Source: Mycobacterium sp. Z3061 (lineage in GTDB: Bacteria; Actinomycetota; Actinomycetes; Mycobacteriales; Mycobacteriaceae). From it: 64,000 nucleotides of DNA. This document shows, in pieces, positions 25,201-34,153 of this stretch. The stretch's first letter is position 1. Each line of letters opens with the position of its first letter. The notes beneath the pieces are model-generated. The model did no database searches. It was given only the letters and a program-made list of their open reading frames with translations, and was not told the origin of the DNA. The stretch covers positions 5,863,234 through 5,927,233 of the forward strand of contig NZ_CP134062.1 in assembly GCF_031583025.1 (NCBI RefSeq), given 5' to 3'. A program made the translations under genes and the position numbers.

Positions 25201-26349
25201 TCAGCCGATCAACTCAACCAGCGTCGCGTTGGCCGTACCGCCGCCTTCGCACATGGTCTGCAGTCCAAACCGAATTCCGTTGGCGCGCATGTGATGCACC
25301 ATTCGCGTCATCAACACCGCGCCGGAGGCGCCCAGCGGATGACCCAGCGCGATCGCGCCGCCCAGCGGATTGAGCCGCTCCGGGTCCGCGCCGGTCTCGG
25401 CGAGCCAGGCCAGTGGCACGGGCGCGAAGGCCTCGTTGACCTCGAACACGCCCACCTCGTCGACCCGGACGCCGGACTTTCCGAGCACCTTCTCCGTCGC
25501 CGGGATCGGCCCGGTCAGCATCAGCACCGGGTCCGCGCCGGCGACCGCACCGGCGCGGTAACGCACGATCGGCGTCAGACCCATCTCCAGCGCGAGTTCT
25601 GACGTCGTCACCAACAGCGCGGCGGCGCCGTCGGATATCTGTGAGGAGTTGCCGGCGTGGATCACACCGTCCTCGACGAAAGCCGGTTTCAGTCCGGCGA
25701 GTTTCTCGGCCGTCGTCCCCCGGCGCACGCCTTCGTCCTCGTGCACTATCGAACCGTCATCGCAGAACACCGGAACGATCTGCTCGGTGAAGGCGCCGCT
25801 GTCCTGAGCCGCGGCGGCCAGTTCGTGAGACCGGGCGGAGTACTCGTCGAGCCGGGCGCGGGACAGGCCCCACTTCTTGGCGATCAGCTCCGCACTGATT
25901 CCCTGGTTGAACGAGAAATCGTCATAGCGCGCAAGGACTTTCGGGCCGTAGGGCATACCGGTCGCCCGGGCCGCGCCGAGCGGCACCCGGCTCATCACTT
26001 CGACGCCGCCGGCCACCACCACGTCCTGCTGACCCGACATGACGGCCTGCACCGCGAAGTCGAGGGCCTGTTGGCTGGATCCGCAGGCGCGGTTGACGGT
26101 GGTCCCGGGAATGGTCTCCGGCCAGCCCGCTGCCAGCACGGCATAGCGGCCGATGTTGGCGGACTGATCGCCGACCTGGCTGACGCAGCCCCAGATCACG
26201 TCGTCGACGAGCTCAGGGCTGACGCCGGCGCGTTCCATCAGTTCGTTGAGGACGACGGCCGACAGGTCGGCGGGGTGCACGCCCGCGAGCCCGCCGTTGC
26301 GCTTGCCGACCGCTGTGCGCACCGCCTCGACGATGACTGTTTCGCGCAT
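25201..26349 (-). CDS. Acetyl-CoA acetyltransferase / 3-ketoacyl-CoA thiolase
   Basis: 382-residue thiolase. It has nucleophile NRACGSSQQA (Cys89), NEAFA, GHPLGASGA (His near 337) and second Cys in MCEGGGTAN. The start RETVIVEAVRTAVGKRNG resembles FadA5-type thiolases used on steroid side chains, though substrate range cannot be inferred. ATG at 26349. It is last in an amidohydrolase-ACAD-thiolase run on the minus strand, separated from the ACAD by a hairpin. Confidence 0.93.
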   Translation of the reverse strand: MRETVIVEAVRTAVGKRNGGLAGVHPADLSAVVLNELMERAGVSPELVDDVIWGCVSQVGDQSANIGRYAVLAAGWPETIPGTTVNRACGSSQQALDFAVQAVMSGQQDVVVAGGVEVMSRVPLGAARATGMPYGPKVLARYDDFSFNQGISAELIAKKWGLSRARLDEYSARSHELAAAAQDSGAFTEQIVPVFCDDGSIVHEDEGVRRGTTAEKLAGLKPAFVEDGVIHAGNSSQISDGAAALLVTTSELALEMGLTPIVRYRAGAVAGADPVLMLTGPIPATEKVLGKSGVRVDEVGVFEVNEAFAPVPLAWLAETGADPERLNPLGGAIALGHPLGASGAVLMTRMVHHMRANGIRFGLQTMCEGGGTANATLVELIG

Positions 26350-26372
26350 GCTTCACTCCGCCTTTCAGTCGC

Positions 26373-26427
26373 CGAACGTGCACTCACGGCGGAAAAACGC
26401 GAAAAACTCGCCATCACTTCACGTTCG
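26373..26427. repeat. Hairpin family 2, copy 2
   Basis: CGAACGTG (26373-26380) pairs with CACGTTCG (26420-26427), with partial pairing inside. It lies between the ACAD stop and the thiolase start on the same strand, so it would reduce read-through within an operon or end it. Confidence 0.6.
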
Positions 26428-26443
26428 ATGGCTACAAATTACG

Positions 26444-27610
26444 TCAGTAGCTTCTTGGCAGCTTAAGCGCATGCGAGCCGAGGAAGTTCAGGATCATCTC
26501 CTGGCTGATCGGGGCGATCTTCATCAGCCGCGCTTCCCGGAAGTAGCGCGTGACGTGGTACTCCTCCGCATAGCCCATGCCGCCGTGGGTTTGCAGCGCC
26601 CGGTCCGCGGCGGCGAATCCGGCGTCGGCGCACAGGTATTTGGCGGTATTCGCCTCGCGCCCACAGGGTTTGCCGTTGTCGTACAGCCACGTGGCCTTGC
26701 GCAGCATGAGCTCGGCGGCGTCCAGGCGGGCCAGGGAATCCGCCAGCGGGAACTGAATGCCCTGATTCATCCCGATCGGCCGGCCGAAGACCTCGCGTTC
26801 GTTGGCGTACTTCACGGCCTTGTCCAGTGCGACCCTGCCGATACCGAGCGCCTCGGCCGCGATCAGCATCCGCTCCGGGTTCAGCCCGTCGAGGATGTAT
26901 TGGAAACCCTTGCCCTCCTCGCCGACTCGGTCTTCGACCGGGACTTCGAGGTTGTCGATGAACAGCTCGTTGGAGCTGACGGCGTTGCGGCCCATCTTGT
27001 TGATGGGCCGGATGTCGACCCGGCTGCGGTCGAGATCGGTGAGAAACAACGTCATGCCGTCGGTCTTCTTGGCGACCTCGTCGTACGCCTGGGTGCGAGT
27101 GAGCAACAGGATCTTGTCGGACTCCATTGCCTTGGAAATCCACACTTTTCGGCCGTTGACGATGTAGTGGTCGCCGTTGCGCTTGGCGAACGTGGTGATG
27201 CGCGAGGTGTCCAGCCCGGCGCCGGGTTCGGTCACCCCGAAGCACACGTGGGTCTCCCCCGTCGCAACGCTCGGCAGGGTGCGTTGTTTGAGTTCGTCGG
27301 AGCCGTGCACCACAACCGGTTGCATGCCGAAGATCGACAGGTGGATCGAACTCGCCGCGTTCATCGCGCCGCCGGATTTGGCGACCTCTTCGAGCAGGAT
27401 CGTGGCCTCGGTGATGCCGAGGCCGTGGCCACCGTATTCGGCGGGGATGGTCATGCCCAGCCAGCCGCCGTCGGCGATGGCGCGGTAGAAGTCGGTGGGG
27501 AACTCGTGCGCCTGGTCTTTTTCCATCCAGTAGTGGTCGTCGAACTTGGCCGCCAACTCGGCCACCGAACGGCGGATCAGCTCCTGATCCTCGGTGAGCT
27601 CAAACTCCAT
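26444..27610 (-). CDS. Acyl-CoA dehydrogenase
   Basis: 388-residue full-length ACAD. It has FGVTEPGAGLDTSRITTFA (flavin contact), NGRKVWIS, REVFGRPIGMNQGIQFPLAD and QTHGGMGYAEEYHVTRYFREAR near the C-terminus. Unlike the paired FadE genes here it looks like a complete homotetramer-type enzyme. ATG at 27610. Upstream is an amidohydrolase gene and downstream a thiolase, suggesting a beta-oxidation-like segment, though hairpins occur on both sides. Confidence 0.93.
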   Translation of the reverse strand: MEFELTEDQELIRRSVAELAAKFDDHYWMEKDQAHEFPTDFYRAIADGGWLGMTIPAEYGGHGLGITEATILLEEVAKSGGAMNAASSIHLSIFGMQPVVVHGSDELKQRTLPSVATGETHVCFGVTEPGAGLDTSRITTFAKRNGDHYIVNGRKVWISKAMESDKILLLTRTQAYDEVAKKTDGMTLFLTDLDRSRVDIRPINKMGRNAVSSNELFIDNLEVPVEDRVGEEGKGFQYILDGLNPERMLIAAEALGIGRVALDKAVKYANEREVFGRPIGMNQGIQFPLADSLARLDAAELMLRKATWLYDNGKPCGREANTAKYLCADAGFAAADRALQTHGGMGYAEEYHVTRYFREARLMKIAPISQEMILNFLGSHALKLPRSY

Positions 27611-27628
27611 TGCCGCACCTTTCCTTGC

Positions 27629-27688
27629 GCGAGCAGCCGCAAACTCGCACGATCTGGGTCCAGATGATGCGAGTTCGCGTCTGCTCGC
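27629..27688. terminator. Hairpin family 1, copy 2
   Basis: Arms GCGAGCAGCCGCAAACTCGCA (start 27629) and its near-complement ending at 27688, with an inner ATCTGG/CCAGAT stem. It lies between the amidohydrolase stop and the ACAD start, both on the minus strand. Confidence 0.7.
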
Positions 27689-27698
27689 CGGTAGAACC

Positions 27699-28997
27699 TC
27701 AGTCCGTGTTGCCGCTGAGCGACTTCGCATTAGCCGCAAAGTCGGCGAAAGACGAACCACCACGGGTGTCCTTTGCGTGGCCCGCCGCCTTGATGGACAC
27801 GTCGTGGCCCTCGGCCGCTGCGCGCAACGCACCGACGGTCGCCTGCTCCGGCGTGATGTGCGTAAACGGGTCGAACGAGTACCAGCGCATGGCGTTCTCG
27901 TACGTCATCTTCTTGATCTCGTCGTCGGGGACATTGTTGATCGACAACACGTCCCACAACTCTTCGGGCGCTCCCGGCCACATCGAGTCGCTGTGCGGGT
28001 AGTCAGCCTCCCAGCAGATGTTGTCGATGCCGATCATGTTGCGCAGCGCGACGCCGACCTTGTCGCTGATGAAGCAGGTCAGGAAGTGCTCACGGAAGAC
28101 CTCGCTGGGCAGCTTGCCCTTGAAGTCCTGGTGCGTCCAGCTCGAGTGCATCTCATAGGTACGGTCCGCGCGCTCCAGGAAGTAAGGAATCCATCCGGTG
28201 CCACCTTCGGACAGCGCGACCTTGAGGTCCGGGTACTCCTTGATGGGCCGAGACCACAGCAGGTCAGCGGCCGCCTGCACGATGTTCATCGGCTGCAGCG
28301 TGATCATCACGTCCATCGGGGCGTCGGGCGCGGTGATCGCCAGCCGGCCCGAGGACCCGATGTGCACATTCATGACGGTGTCGGTGTCGCACAACGCCTT
28401 CCACAACGGGTTCCAGTATTCGTTGTGGAAGCTGGGGTAACCCATCGCGGCCGGGTTCTCGGTGAAGGTGAGCGCGTGTACGCCCTTCTTGGCGACCCGG
28501 CGCACCTCGGCGGCGCACGCCTCGGCGTCCCAGATCACCGGAATCGCCATCGGGATGAACCGCGCCGGGTAGGCACCGCACCATTCCTCGATGTGCCAGT
28601 CGTTGTAGGCCTGCACCAGTGCGATCGAGAATTCCGGATCGTCGGTGGCGAACAGCCGTCCGGCGAAACCCGGGAAAGACGGAAAACAGATCGAGGCCAG
28701 GATCCCGCCGGCATTCATGTCCTTGATGCGCTCGTCGACGTTGTAACAGCCGGGCCGGATCTCGTCCAGGCCGGTGGGCTCGATCCCGTACTCCTCCTTG
28801 GGCCGGCCGGCCACCGCGTTGAGCGCCACGTTCGGAATGACGGTGTCGCGGAACTTCCACATGTCCGAGCCGTCGGGGTTGTGCACCAGGCGAGGCGCGT
28901 CGTCCAGGTACTTCGACGGTAGGTGGTTCTTGAACATGTTCGGCGGCTCGACGGTGTGGTCGTCCACGCTGATCAGGATCATGTCTTCTTTGTTCAC
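27699..28997 (-). CDS. Amidohydrolase_2 family protein
   Basis: 432-residue metal-dependent hydrolase fold. The N-terminal VDDHTVEPPNMF (DxHxxE), NVHIGSSG, LSEGGTGWIPY and WEADYPHSDSMWP (metal Asp in ADYPH) are all present, so it looks active. GTG at 28997 follows GAGAAGGGA. The family has hydrolases and decarboxylases. It is divergent from the Rieske oxygenase operon across a 304-bp promoter region holding a perfect regulon A box. Confidence 0.88.
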   Translation of the reverse strand: MNKEDMILISVDDHTVEPPNMFKNHLPSKYLDDAPRLVHNPDGSDMWKFRDTVIPNVALNAVAGRPKEEYGIEPTGLDEIRPGCYNVDERIKDMNAGGILASICFPSFPGFAGRLFATDDPEFSIALVQAYNDWHIEEWCGAYPARFIPMAIPVIWDAEACAAEVRRVAKKGVHALTFTENPAAMGYPSFHNEYWNPLWKALCDTDTVMNVHIGSSGRLAITAPDAPMDVMITLQPMNIVQAAADLLWSRPIKEYPDLKVALSEGGTGWIPYFLERADRTYEMHSSWTHQDFKGKLPSEVFREHFLTCFISDKVGVALRNMIGIDNICWEADYPHSDSMWPGAPEELWDVLSINNVPDDEIKKMTYENAMRWYSFDPFTHITPEQATVGALRAAAEGHDVSIKAAGHAKDTRGGSSFADFAANAKSLSGNTD

Positions 28998-29103
28998 GGG
29001 TGTTCCCTTCTCATCTGATCCACCTGATCGGGTGTATTGAGCAGGCTTCAAGCCGCAGAGCAGAGCCCACCTGCGCCGAGCTCTCTATATGTTGAAAACT
29101 ATC

Positions 29104-29120
29104 TTCTCGCGAAGCGAGAA
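29104..29120. promoter_or_regulatory. Dyad with outward-facing GCGAGAA arms
   Basis: TTCTCGC-GAA-GCGAGAA, 7-bp perfect arms, 107 bp upstream of the amidohydrolase start. It contains GAGAA/TTCTC half-sites in the opposite arrangement from the regulon A box, so it may be a variant site or a weak hairpin. Confidence 0.4.
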
Positions 29121-29249
29121 TCAACATCCAGCATAGCCGCCCGAGGGGCCGACGGGGCCTTTGCGGCGACGCTGACGAGCCCCCGATGGCCGCCCTCCGC
29201 GCCAGCATTGACCCACCGACCGATTCGTGCAAGTCTGTTGGTTGTAAAT

Positions 29250-29264
29250 GAGAATATGATTCTC
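29250..29264. promoter_or_regulatory. Operator-like palindrome, regulon A copy 6 (perfect)
   Basis: GAGAAT-ATG-ATTCTC, perfect arms, 38 bp before the CMD-family ATG at 29302. It would control the Rieske oxygenase operon and perhaps the divergent amidohydrolase. Confidence 0.8.
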
Positions 29265-29301
29265 TCTGAGTGAGAGGATCGCACGTGAGAGGGATCAGCC
29301 G

Positions 29302-29838
29302 ATGCGTTTACCGCCGCTGCCCGCTGACCAGTGGGACGAGGCTGTCGAAGGCGCGCTGGCCGTCATGCTGCCCCCGGAGCGCCGCAATCCGCGTGACGCC
29401 TCCAACGTGTTGTCGACCCTGGTCAACCACCCGGTCCTGACCAAGGCGTTCCTCAAGTTCAACGTCCACCTCTTGTTTTCATCTACCTTGCCGCCCCGAA
29501 TCCGCGAGCTCGCCATCCTGCGGGTCGCGCACCGTCGTGAGTGCGCCTACGAGTGGACTCATCATGTCGACCTCGCCAAGCGCGAGGGCATCACCGACGC
29601 CGAGATCGACGCGGTCCGCCGGGGCGACGGCGGGTTCGACGAGTTCGAGCAGGCGGTGATCACCGGCGTCGACGAACTCGACGAGAAATCCCAACTGTCC
29701 GACGAAACCTGGGCCATGCTCGGCACCCGCTTCGACGACCGGCAACGCATGGACTACGTCTTCACCGTCGGCTCCTACACCATGCTGGCCATGGCGCTCA
29801 ACACTTTTGGCGTTCAGCTCGAACACGAGGAGAGGTAA
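29302..29838 (+). CDS. Carboxymuconolactone decarboxylase (AhpD-like) family protein
   Basis: 178-residue CMD-fold protein. The family active-site segment reads E80-C-A-Y-E84-W-T-H87-H88, preceded by LPPRIRELAILRVA. It has only one Cys in that motif, so AhpD peroxidase CxxC chemistry is not expected. Members next to oxygenases may remove CO2 or act on lactones, but assignment is uncertain. ATG at 29302 follows GAGAGGG. It is the first gene of the Rieske oxygenase operon. Confidence 0.87.
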   Translation: MRLPPLPADQWDEAVEGALAVMLPPERRNPRDASNVLSTLVNHPVLTKAFLKFNVHLLFSSTLPPRIRELAILRVAHRRECAYEWTHHVDLAKREGITDAEIDAVRRGDGGFDEFEQAVITGVDELDEKSQLSDETWAMLGTRFDDRQRMDYVFTVGSYTMLAMALNTFGVQLEHEER

Positions 29839-29840
29839 CA

Positions 29841-31136
29841 GTGGCCCACTTCCCCAAACCAGCCGCCGGAAGCTGGACGCAGAACTATCCGGAACTGGGG
29901 ACCGCACCCGTCGACTACAGCGACTCGATCGATCCTGCGTTCTTCGAAGCCGAGCGCGACGCGGTCTTCAAGCGCACCTGGCTCAACGTGGGTCGCGTCG
30001 AGCGACTGCCACGTACCGGCAGCTATTTCACCAAGGAGCTGCCGTCGGCCGGCAGGGGCATGTCGGTGATCATCGTCAAGACCAAGGACGGATCCGTCAA
30101 GGCGTTCCACAACGTCTGCCGGCACCGTGGAAACAAGCTGGTGTGGAACGATTTTCCGAACGAGGAAACGTCCGGCACCTGCCGGCAGTTCACCTGCAAG
30201 TACCACGCCTGGCGGTACAGCCTGGACGGTGACCTGACCTTCGTCCAACAGGAGGACGAGTTCTTCGACCTCGACAAGAGCGATTACGGCCTGGTGCCGG
30301 TGCGCTGCGAGGTGTGGGAAGGCTTCATCTTCATCAACTTCGACCAGAACGCACAGCCGCTGGTGGACTATCTGGGTCCGATGGGCAAGGGCATCGAGGG
30401 CTACCCCTTCCACGAGATGACCGAAACCTATTCCTACCGAGCCGAAGTCGGCAGCAACTGGAAGCTGTTCATCGACGCGTTCGCCGAGTTCTACCACGCT
30501 CCGGTGCTGCATCAGGGGCAGTACACCAAGGAAGAAGCCGCCAAGATCATGAAGTACGGCTTCGAGGCGCTGCACTACGAGCTGGCCAGCCCGCACGGAA
30601 TGATCTCGACCTGGGGCGGCCAGGCCCCGCCGGTGGACATGAGCATGGTCAAGCCGATGGACCAGGTCCTGCGCAGCGGACTGTTCGGCCCCTGGGACAA
30701 GCCGGAAGTCATTGCCAACCTCGACGCGCTGCCGCCGGGTGTGAATCCGAAGAAGGTCAAGCAGTGGGGCATCGACTCCTGGCACTTCTACCCGAACTTC
30801 ATGCTGCTGATCTGGGAGCCGGGCTGGTTCCTGACCTACCACTACTGGCCGACCGCCGTCGACAAGCACATCTTCGAGTGCACGCTGTATTTCGTGCCGC
30901 CGCGAAATGCCCGGGAGCGCCTGGCCCACGAGTTGGCCGCGGTGACGTTCAAGGAGTACGCGCTGCAGGACGCGAACACGCTGGAGGCGACGCAGACCAT
31001 GATCGGCACCCGGGTGGTCAACGACTTCCCGTTGTGCGACCAGGAGATCCTGCTCCGCCATCTGCACAAGGTGACCGGCGACTACGTTGCCGACTTCGCG
31101 AAGGAGAGCCGCAGCAATGGCAAAGTTACCGTCTGA
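29841..31136 (+). CDS. Rieske non-haem iron oxygenase, alpha subunit
   Basis: 431-residue oxygenase. The Rieske domain has C93-R-H95 and C119-KY-H122. The catalytic domain has the mononuclear iron motif with Asp212, His219 and His224 (DAFAEFYHAPVLH). It would hydroxylate an aromatic ring or a C-H bond with O2 and electrons from a reductase/ferredoxin, neither of which is adjacent. GTG at 29841 follows GAGAGG, 2 bp after the CMD stop. Its last 20 bp overlap the following small gene, which may be a partner subunit. Confidence 0.92.
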   Translation: MAHFPKPAAGSWTQNYPELGTAPVDYSDSIDPAFFEAERDAVFKRTWLNVGRVERLPRTGSYFTKELPSAGRGMSVIIVKTKDGSVKAFHNVCRHRGNKLVWNDFPNEETSGTCRQFTCKYHAWRYSLDGDLTFVQQEDEFFDLDKSDYGLVPVRCEVWEGFIFINFDQNAQPLVDYLGPMGKGIEGYPFHEMTETYSYRAEVGSNWKLFIDAFAEFYHAPVLHQGQYTKEEAAKIMKYGFEALHYELASPHGMISTWGGQAPPVDMSMVKPMDQVLRSGLFGPWDKPEVIANLDALPPGVNPKKVKQWGIDSWHFYPNFMLLIWEPGWFLTYHYWPTAVDKHIFECTLYFVPPRNARERLAHELAAVTFKEYALQDANTLEATQTMIGTRVVNDFPLCDQEILLRHLHKVTGDYVADFAKESRSNGKVTV

Positions 31137-31443
31137 ATTCGCCGACCTGGAAACGTATCTGGACTGGGACCTGGCGTCGGAACCCGAGCGTTACGCCAAG
31201 CGCCTGGCCTCCACCATGGGTCAGATGCAGGAGTTCTACGACGCCGCCTTCCCGCGCCTGAACGACGTCATCGCCTACTGTGACAAGTACCCGCTGGACG
31301 ATCTTCCCGAGGACGCACGCACGCTCATGCACCTGATGCAGTCGCTGGTGATGGTCTCGTTTCCGATCGAGGCGTGGAAGCAGCCCCGGGTTCCCGACAG
31401 CGGCGCGGCGTGGGTGGAGTGCATCAGGGAACCGGTGATCTGA
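31117..31443 (+). CDS. Small hypothetical protein linked to the Rieske oxygenase
   Basis: 108 residues, MAKLPSEFADLETYLDWDLAS...CIREPVI, mostly helical, with Trp/Tyr-rich N-terminus and no export signal. I do not recognise a family; it is not the SnoaL-like beta subunit of ring-hydroxylating dioxygenases. It overlaps the oxygenase gene by 20 bp with GGAG upstream, so co-translation is likely. It could be an accessory or structural partner. Confidence 0.78.
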   Translation: MAKLPSEFADLETYLDWDLASEPERYAKRLASTMGQMQEFYDAAFPRLNDVIAYCDKYPLDDLPEDARTLMHLMQSLVMVSFPIEAWKQPRVPDSGAAWVECIREPVI

Positions 31444-31446
31444 AGC

Positions 31447-32661
31447 GTGTTGACGCTCAAGGCAGCTGGGCTACTCGATGTCGACGCCGGCGAGATCGTC
31501 TCGCCGGGCATCGTCCGGATCGACGGCGACCGCATCGTCGGTATCGGAGGTGAGCCCGAGGGCGACCTGATCGATCTCGGGGATCAGATTCTGTTGCCCG
31601 GGTTGATGGACATGGAGGTCAACCTGCTGATGGGCGGCCGGGGCGAGAAGCCTGGCCTGTCCCAGGTACAGGACGACCCACCGACCCGGGTGCTGCGCGC
31701 CGTCGGTAATGCCCGGCGCACCCTGCGTGCCGGGTTCACCACCGTGCGCAACCTGGGCCTGTTCGTCAAGACCGGCGGCTACCTGCTCGACGTCGCGCTC
31801 GGCAGGGCGATCGACGCGGGGTGGATCGACGGGCCCCGCATAGTGCCTGCCGGACATGCGATTACGCCTACCGGCGGGCATCTGGACCCGACGATGTTCG
31901 CGGCGTTCGCCCCGCACGTGCTGGACCTCACGATCGAGGAGGGTATCGCCAACGGCGTCGACGAGATCCGCCGCGCGGTGCGCTACCAGATCAAGCACGG
32001 CGCCCAGCTGATCAAGGTGTGCTGCTCCGGCGGCGTGATGTCGCTGACCGGACCGCCTGGCGCCCAGCATTATTCGGACGACGAGCTGCGCGCCATCGTC
32101 GACGAGGCACACCGGCGGGGGCTGCGGGTCGCCGCGCACACGCACGGCGCCGATGCGGTCAAGCACGCGGTGGCGGCCGGCATCGACTGCATCGAGCACG
32201 GATTCCTCGTCGACGACGAGGCCATTGCCCTGATGGTCGAGAACGGCACTTTCCTGGTGAGCACCCGCCGGCTGGCCGAGGGCATGGACGTGTCCCATGC
32301 GCCGCCCGAACTTCAGGCCAAGGCCGCCGAGATGTTCCCCAAGTCGCGCACCTCGATCCTGGCGGCGTACCAGGCCGGGGTGAAGATCGCCGTCGGCACC
32401 GACGCGCCGGCAATACCGCACGGCCGCAACGCCGATGAACTCGTCACCCTGGTCGAGTGGGGATTGCCGCCGCTGGCCGTATTGCGCGGGGCGACCGTGA
32501 CGGCCGCGGAGCTGATCAACTCGACCGACCTCGGGCGCCTGGCCGAGGGCATGCTTGCCGACGTTATCGCGGTGCCCGGAAATCCGTTGGCGGACATCAC
32601 CGTTACCCGCAACGTGAGCTTTGTCATGAAAGGCGGCAAGGTTTATGCCAAGCAGAACTGA
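31447..32661 (+). CDS. Amidohydrolase_1 family protein lacking the HxH metal motif
   Basis: 404-residue protein with the imidazolonepropionase/prolidase-like amidohydrolase layout: an N-terminal beta sandwich, TIM barrel and C-terminal return (LADVIAVPGNPLADI). The barrel's first motif, normally DxHxH, reads LPGLMDMEVNLL, with Glu and Asn replacing both His. The likely carboxylated Lys (LIKVCCSGG), AAHTHGADA, IEHGF and GTDAPAIPHG remain. It may bind a single metal or be inactive. GTG at 31447; the stop overlaps the next gene by 17 bp. Confidence 0.85.
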   Translation: MLTLKAAGLLDVDAGEIVSPGIVRIDGDRIVGIGGEPEGDLIDLGDQILLPGLMDMEVNLLMGGRGEKPGLSQVQDDPPTRVLRAVGNARRTLRAGFTTVRNLGLFVKTGGYLLDVALGRAIDAGWIDGPRIVPAGHAITPTGGHLDPTMFAAFAPHVLDLTIEEGIANGVDEIRRAVRYQIKHGAQLIKVCCSGGVMSLTGPPGAQHYSDDELRAIVDEAHRRGLRVAAHTHGADAVKHAVAAGIDCIEHGFLVDDEAIALMVENGTFLVSTRRLAEGMDVSHAPPELQAKAAEMFPKSRTSILAAYQAGVKIAVGTDAPAIPHGRNADELVTLVEWGLPPLAVLRGATVTAAELINSTDLGRLAEGMLADVIAVPGNPLADITVTRNVSFVMKGGKVYAKQN

Positions 32662-33067
32662 CGACCTGGTGGAGATCCAGCAGTTGCTCGCCCGGTATGC
32701 CGTCACCATCACCCAGGGCGACATCGAGGGACTGGTCGGCGTGTTCACACCGGACGGCACCTACAGCGCATTCGGCGACACCTACACACTGGACCGGTTC
32801 CCGGAACTGGTCGCCGCCGCGCCGAAGGGCCTGTTCATGACCGGCACCTCGCTGGTCGAAAATCTCGACGGCGATACGGCCACCGGCACCCAACCGCTGT
32901 GCTTCATCGAACACTCCGCGCATGACATGCGCATCGGCTACTACCGCGACACCTACCTGCGCACCGCCGACGGCTGGCGCCTGAAAACCCGCGCCATGAC
33001 CTTCATCCGGCGCAGCGGCGTGCATGACTCCGGACGGCCGCATGCCGTGGGCCGCCCAACGCCGTGA
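32645..33067 (+). CDS. SnoaL/NTF2-like protein
   Basis: 140-residue SnoaL-like protein: LVEIQQLLARYAVTITQGDIEGLVGVFTPDG followed by alternating strands and RTADGWRLKTRAMTFIRR. This fold includes beta subunits of ring-hydroxylating dioxygenases, ketosteroid isomerases and cyclases. Given the Rieske alpha subunit four genes upstream, a role as isomerase or loose subunit is possible but not shown. ATG at 32645 overlaps the amidohydrolase; its stop overlaps the ACAD start (GTGA). Confidence 0.84.
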   Translation: MPSRTDDLVEIQQLLARYAVTITQGDIEGLVGVFTPDGTYSAFGDTYTLDRFPELVAAAPKGLFMTGTSLVENLDGDTATGTQPLCFIEHSAHDMRIGYYRDTYLRTADGWRLKTRAMTFIRRSGVHDSGRPHAVGRPTP

Positions 33068-34152
33068 ATGTCGAGGAGTTCCGGACCGGGTTGTGCGCGT
33101 GGCTCGACGAGCATGACCTGACCCCGGGGCCCGACCATTCGCTGCAGGGCCACATGCGGCAGTTCGCCCGGGTCAGCGCGGCGCTGTACGAGGCGGACTG
33201 GATGCGTTACGGCTGGCCGGAGTCGGTCGGCGGGCTGGGCGGGCCGGCGCTGTTGCGCGCGATCGTCGGCGAGGAGGTGGTGGGCCGGCGGCTGGCCGAA
33301 CCCGGCCCCTACTCGATGCTGGAGGTACTCGCGCCCACCATGATCGATTACGCGCCAATCGAACTCGCCGCCGAGATGGTGCCGCGGCTGCTCAGCGGAC
33401 GAGAGCAGTGGTGCCAGGGTTTCTCCGAACCTGGATCCGGCAGCGATCTGGCATCCTTGACGACCCGGGCGGTCCCCGACGGTGACAACTGGATCGTCAA
33501 CGGGCAGAAGGTCTGGACCAGCTTCGCGCAGTTCTCCACCCGGTGCGTGCTGCTCACCCGTACCGCGCCGGGCCATGACGGCATCACCGCTTTTTTCGTC
33601 GACCTGGACACGCCGGGCATCACGGTCCGCCCGTTGCGCACCATGCACGGCGTCGACGAGTTCTGCGAGGTGTACTACGACGATGTGGTGATCCCGTCCA
33701 GCCGGATGCTCGGCAAGCCCGGAGACGGCTGGCGACTCGCGATGGATCTGTTGCCCTATGAGCGGTCGACCTGTTTCTGGCAGCGAATCGCCTACCTGTA
33801 CTCGAGGTTCGACGCCCTGGTCGCCGAGGCGGCCGAAGCGGACGAATCTGCATTGGGCGCAGCCTATCTCGCGCTGCATACGCTGCGCTGCCGATCCCGC
33901 GCCACCCAGCACCGGCTGGCTGACGGAGCGCGACTCGGACCCGACACCTCCATCGACAAGGTGCTGCTGGCCGGGGCCGAACAACGGCTCTACGACACCG
34001 TCCGCGACCTGCTGCCCGGCACGCTGGAATTGGACGACACCGCCTGGCGGCCGGAGTACCTCTACTCGCGCGCGGCGACCATCTATGGCGGGACAGCCGA
34101 GATCCAGCGCAACATCATCGCCCGTCGGCTGCTCGACCTCGGGAAGGAGTGA
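33064..34152 (+). CDS. Acyl-CoA dehydrogenase, alpha-type subunit
   Basis: 362-residue ACAD with GFSEPGSGSDLASLTTRAV, NGQKVWTSFAQ and the C-terminal TIYGGTAEIQRNIIARRLLDLG. GTG at 33064 overlaps the SnoaL stop. It lies 1 bp before a short second ACAD, giving the same alpha-beta arrangement as at 3855-6012 but with gene order reversed. Likely an alpha2beta2 FadE enzyme on an unusual acyl-CoA (family knowledge plus context). Confidence 0.91.
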   Translation: MNVEEFRTGLCAWLDEHDLTPGPDHSLQGHMRQFARVSAALYEADWMRYGWPESVGGLGGPALLRAIVGEEVVGRRLAEPGPYSMLEVLAPTMIDYAPIELAAEMVPRLLSGREQWCQGFSEPGSGSDLASLTTRAVPDGDNWIVNGQKVWTSFAQFSTRCVLLTRTAPGHDGITAFFVDLDTPGITVRPLRTMHGVDEFCEVYYDDVVIPSSRMLGKPGDGWRLAMDLLPYERSTCFWQRIAYLYSRFDALVAEAAEADESALGAAYLALHTLRCRSRATQHRLADGARLGPDTSIDKVLLAGAEQRLYDTVRDLLPGTLELDDTAWRPEYLYSRAATIYGGTAEIQRNIIARRLLDLGKE

Positions 34153-34153
34153 C

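Larger units (their letters stand above)
28998..29301. other. 304-bp divergent promoter region
   Basis: No gene seen. It holds a TTCTCGC-GAA-GCGAGAA dyad at 29104-29120, a perfect regulon A palindrome at 29250-29264 and a short CTCTC/GAGAG dyad at 29262-29276. It separates the amidohydrolase (minus) from the CMD-Rieske oxygenase operon (plus). Confidence 0.7.
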
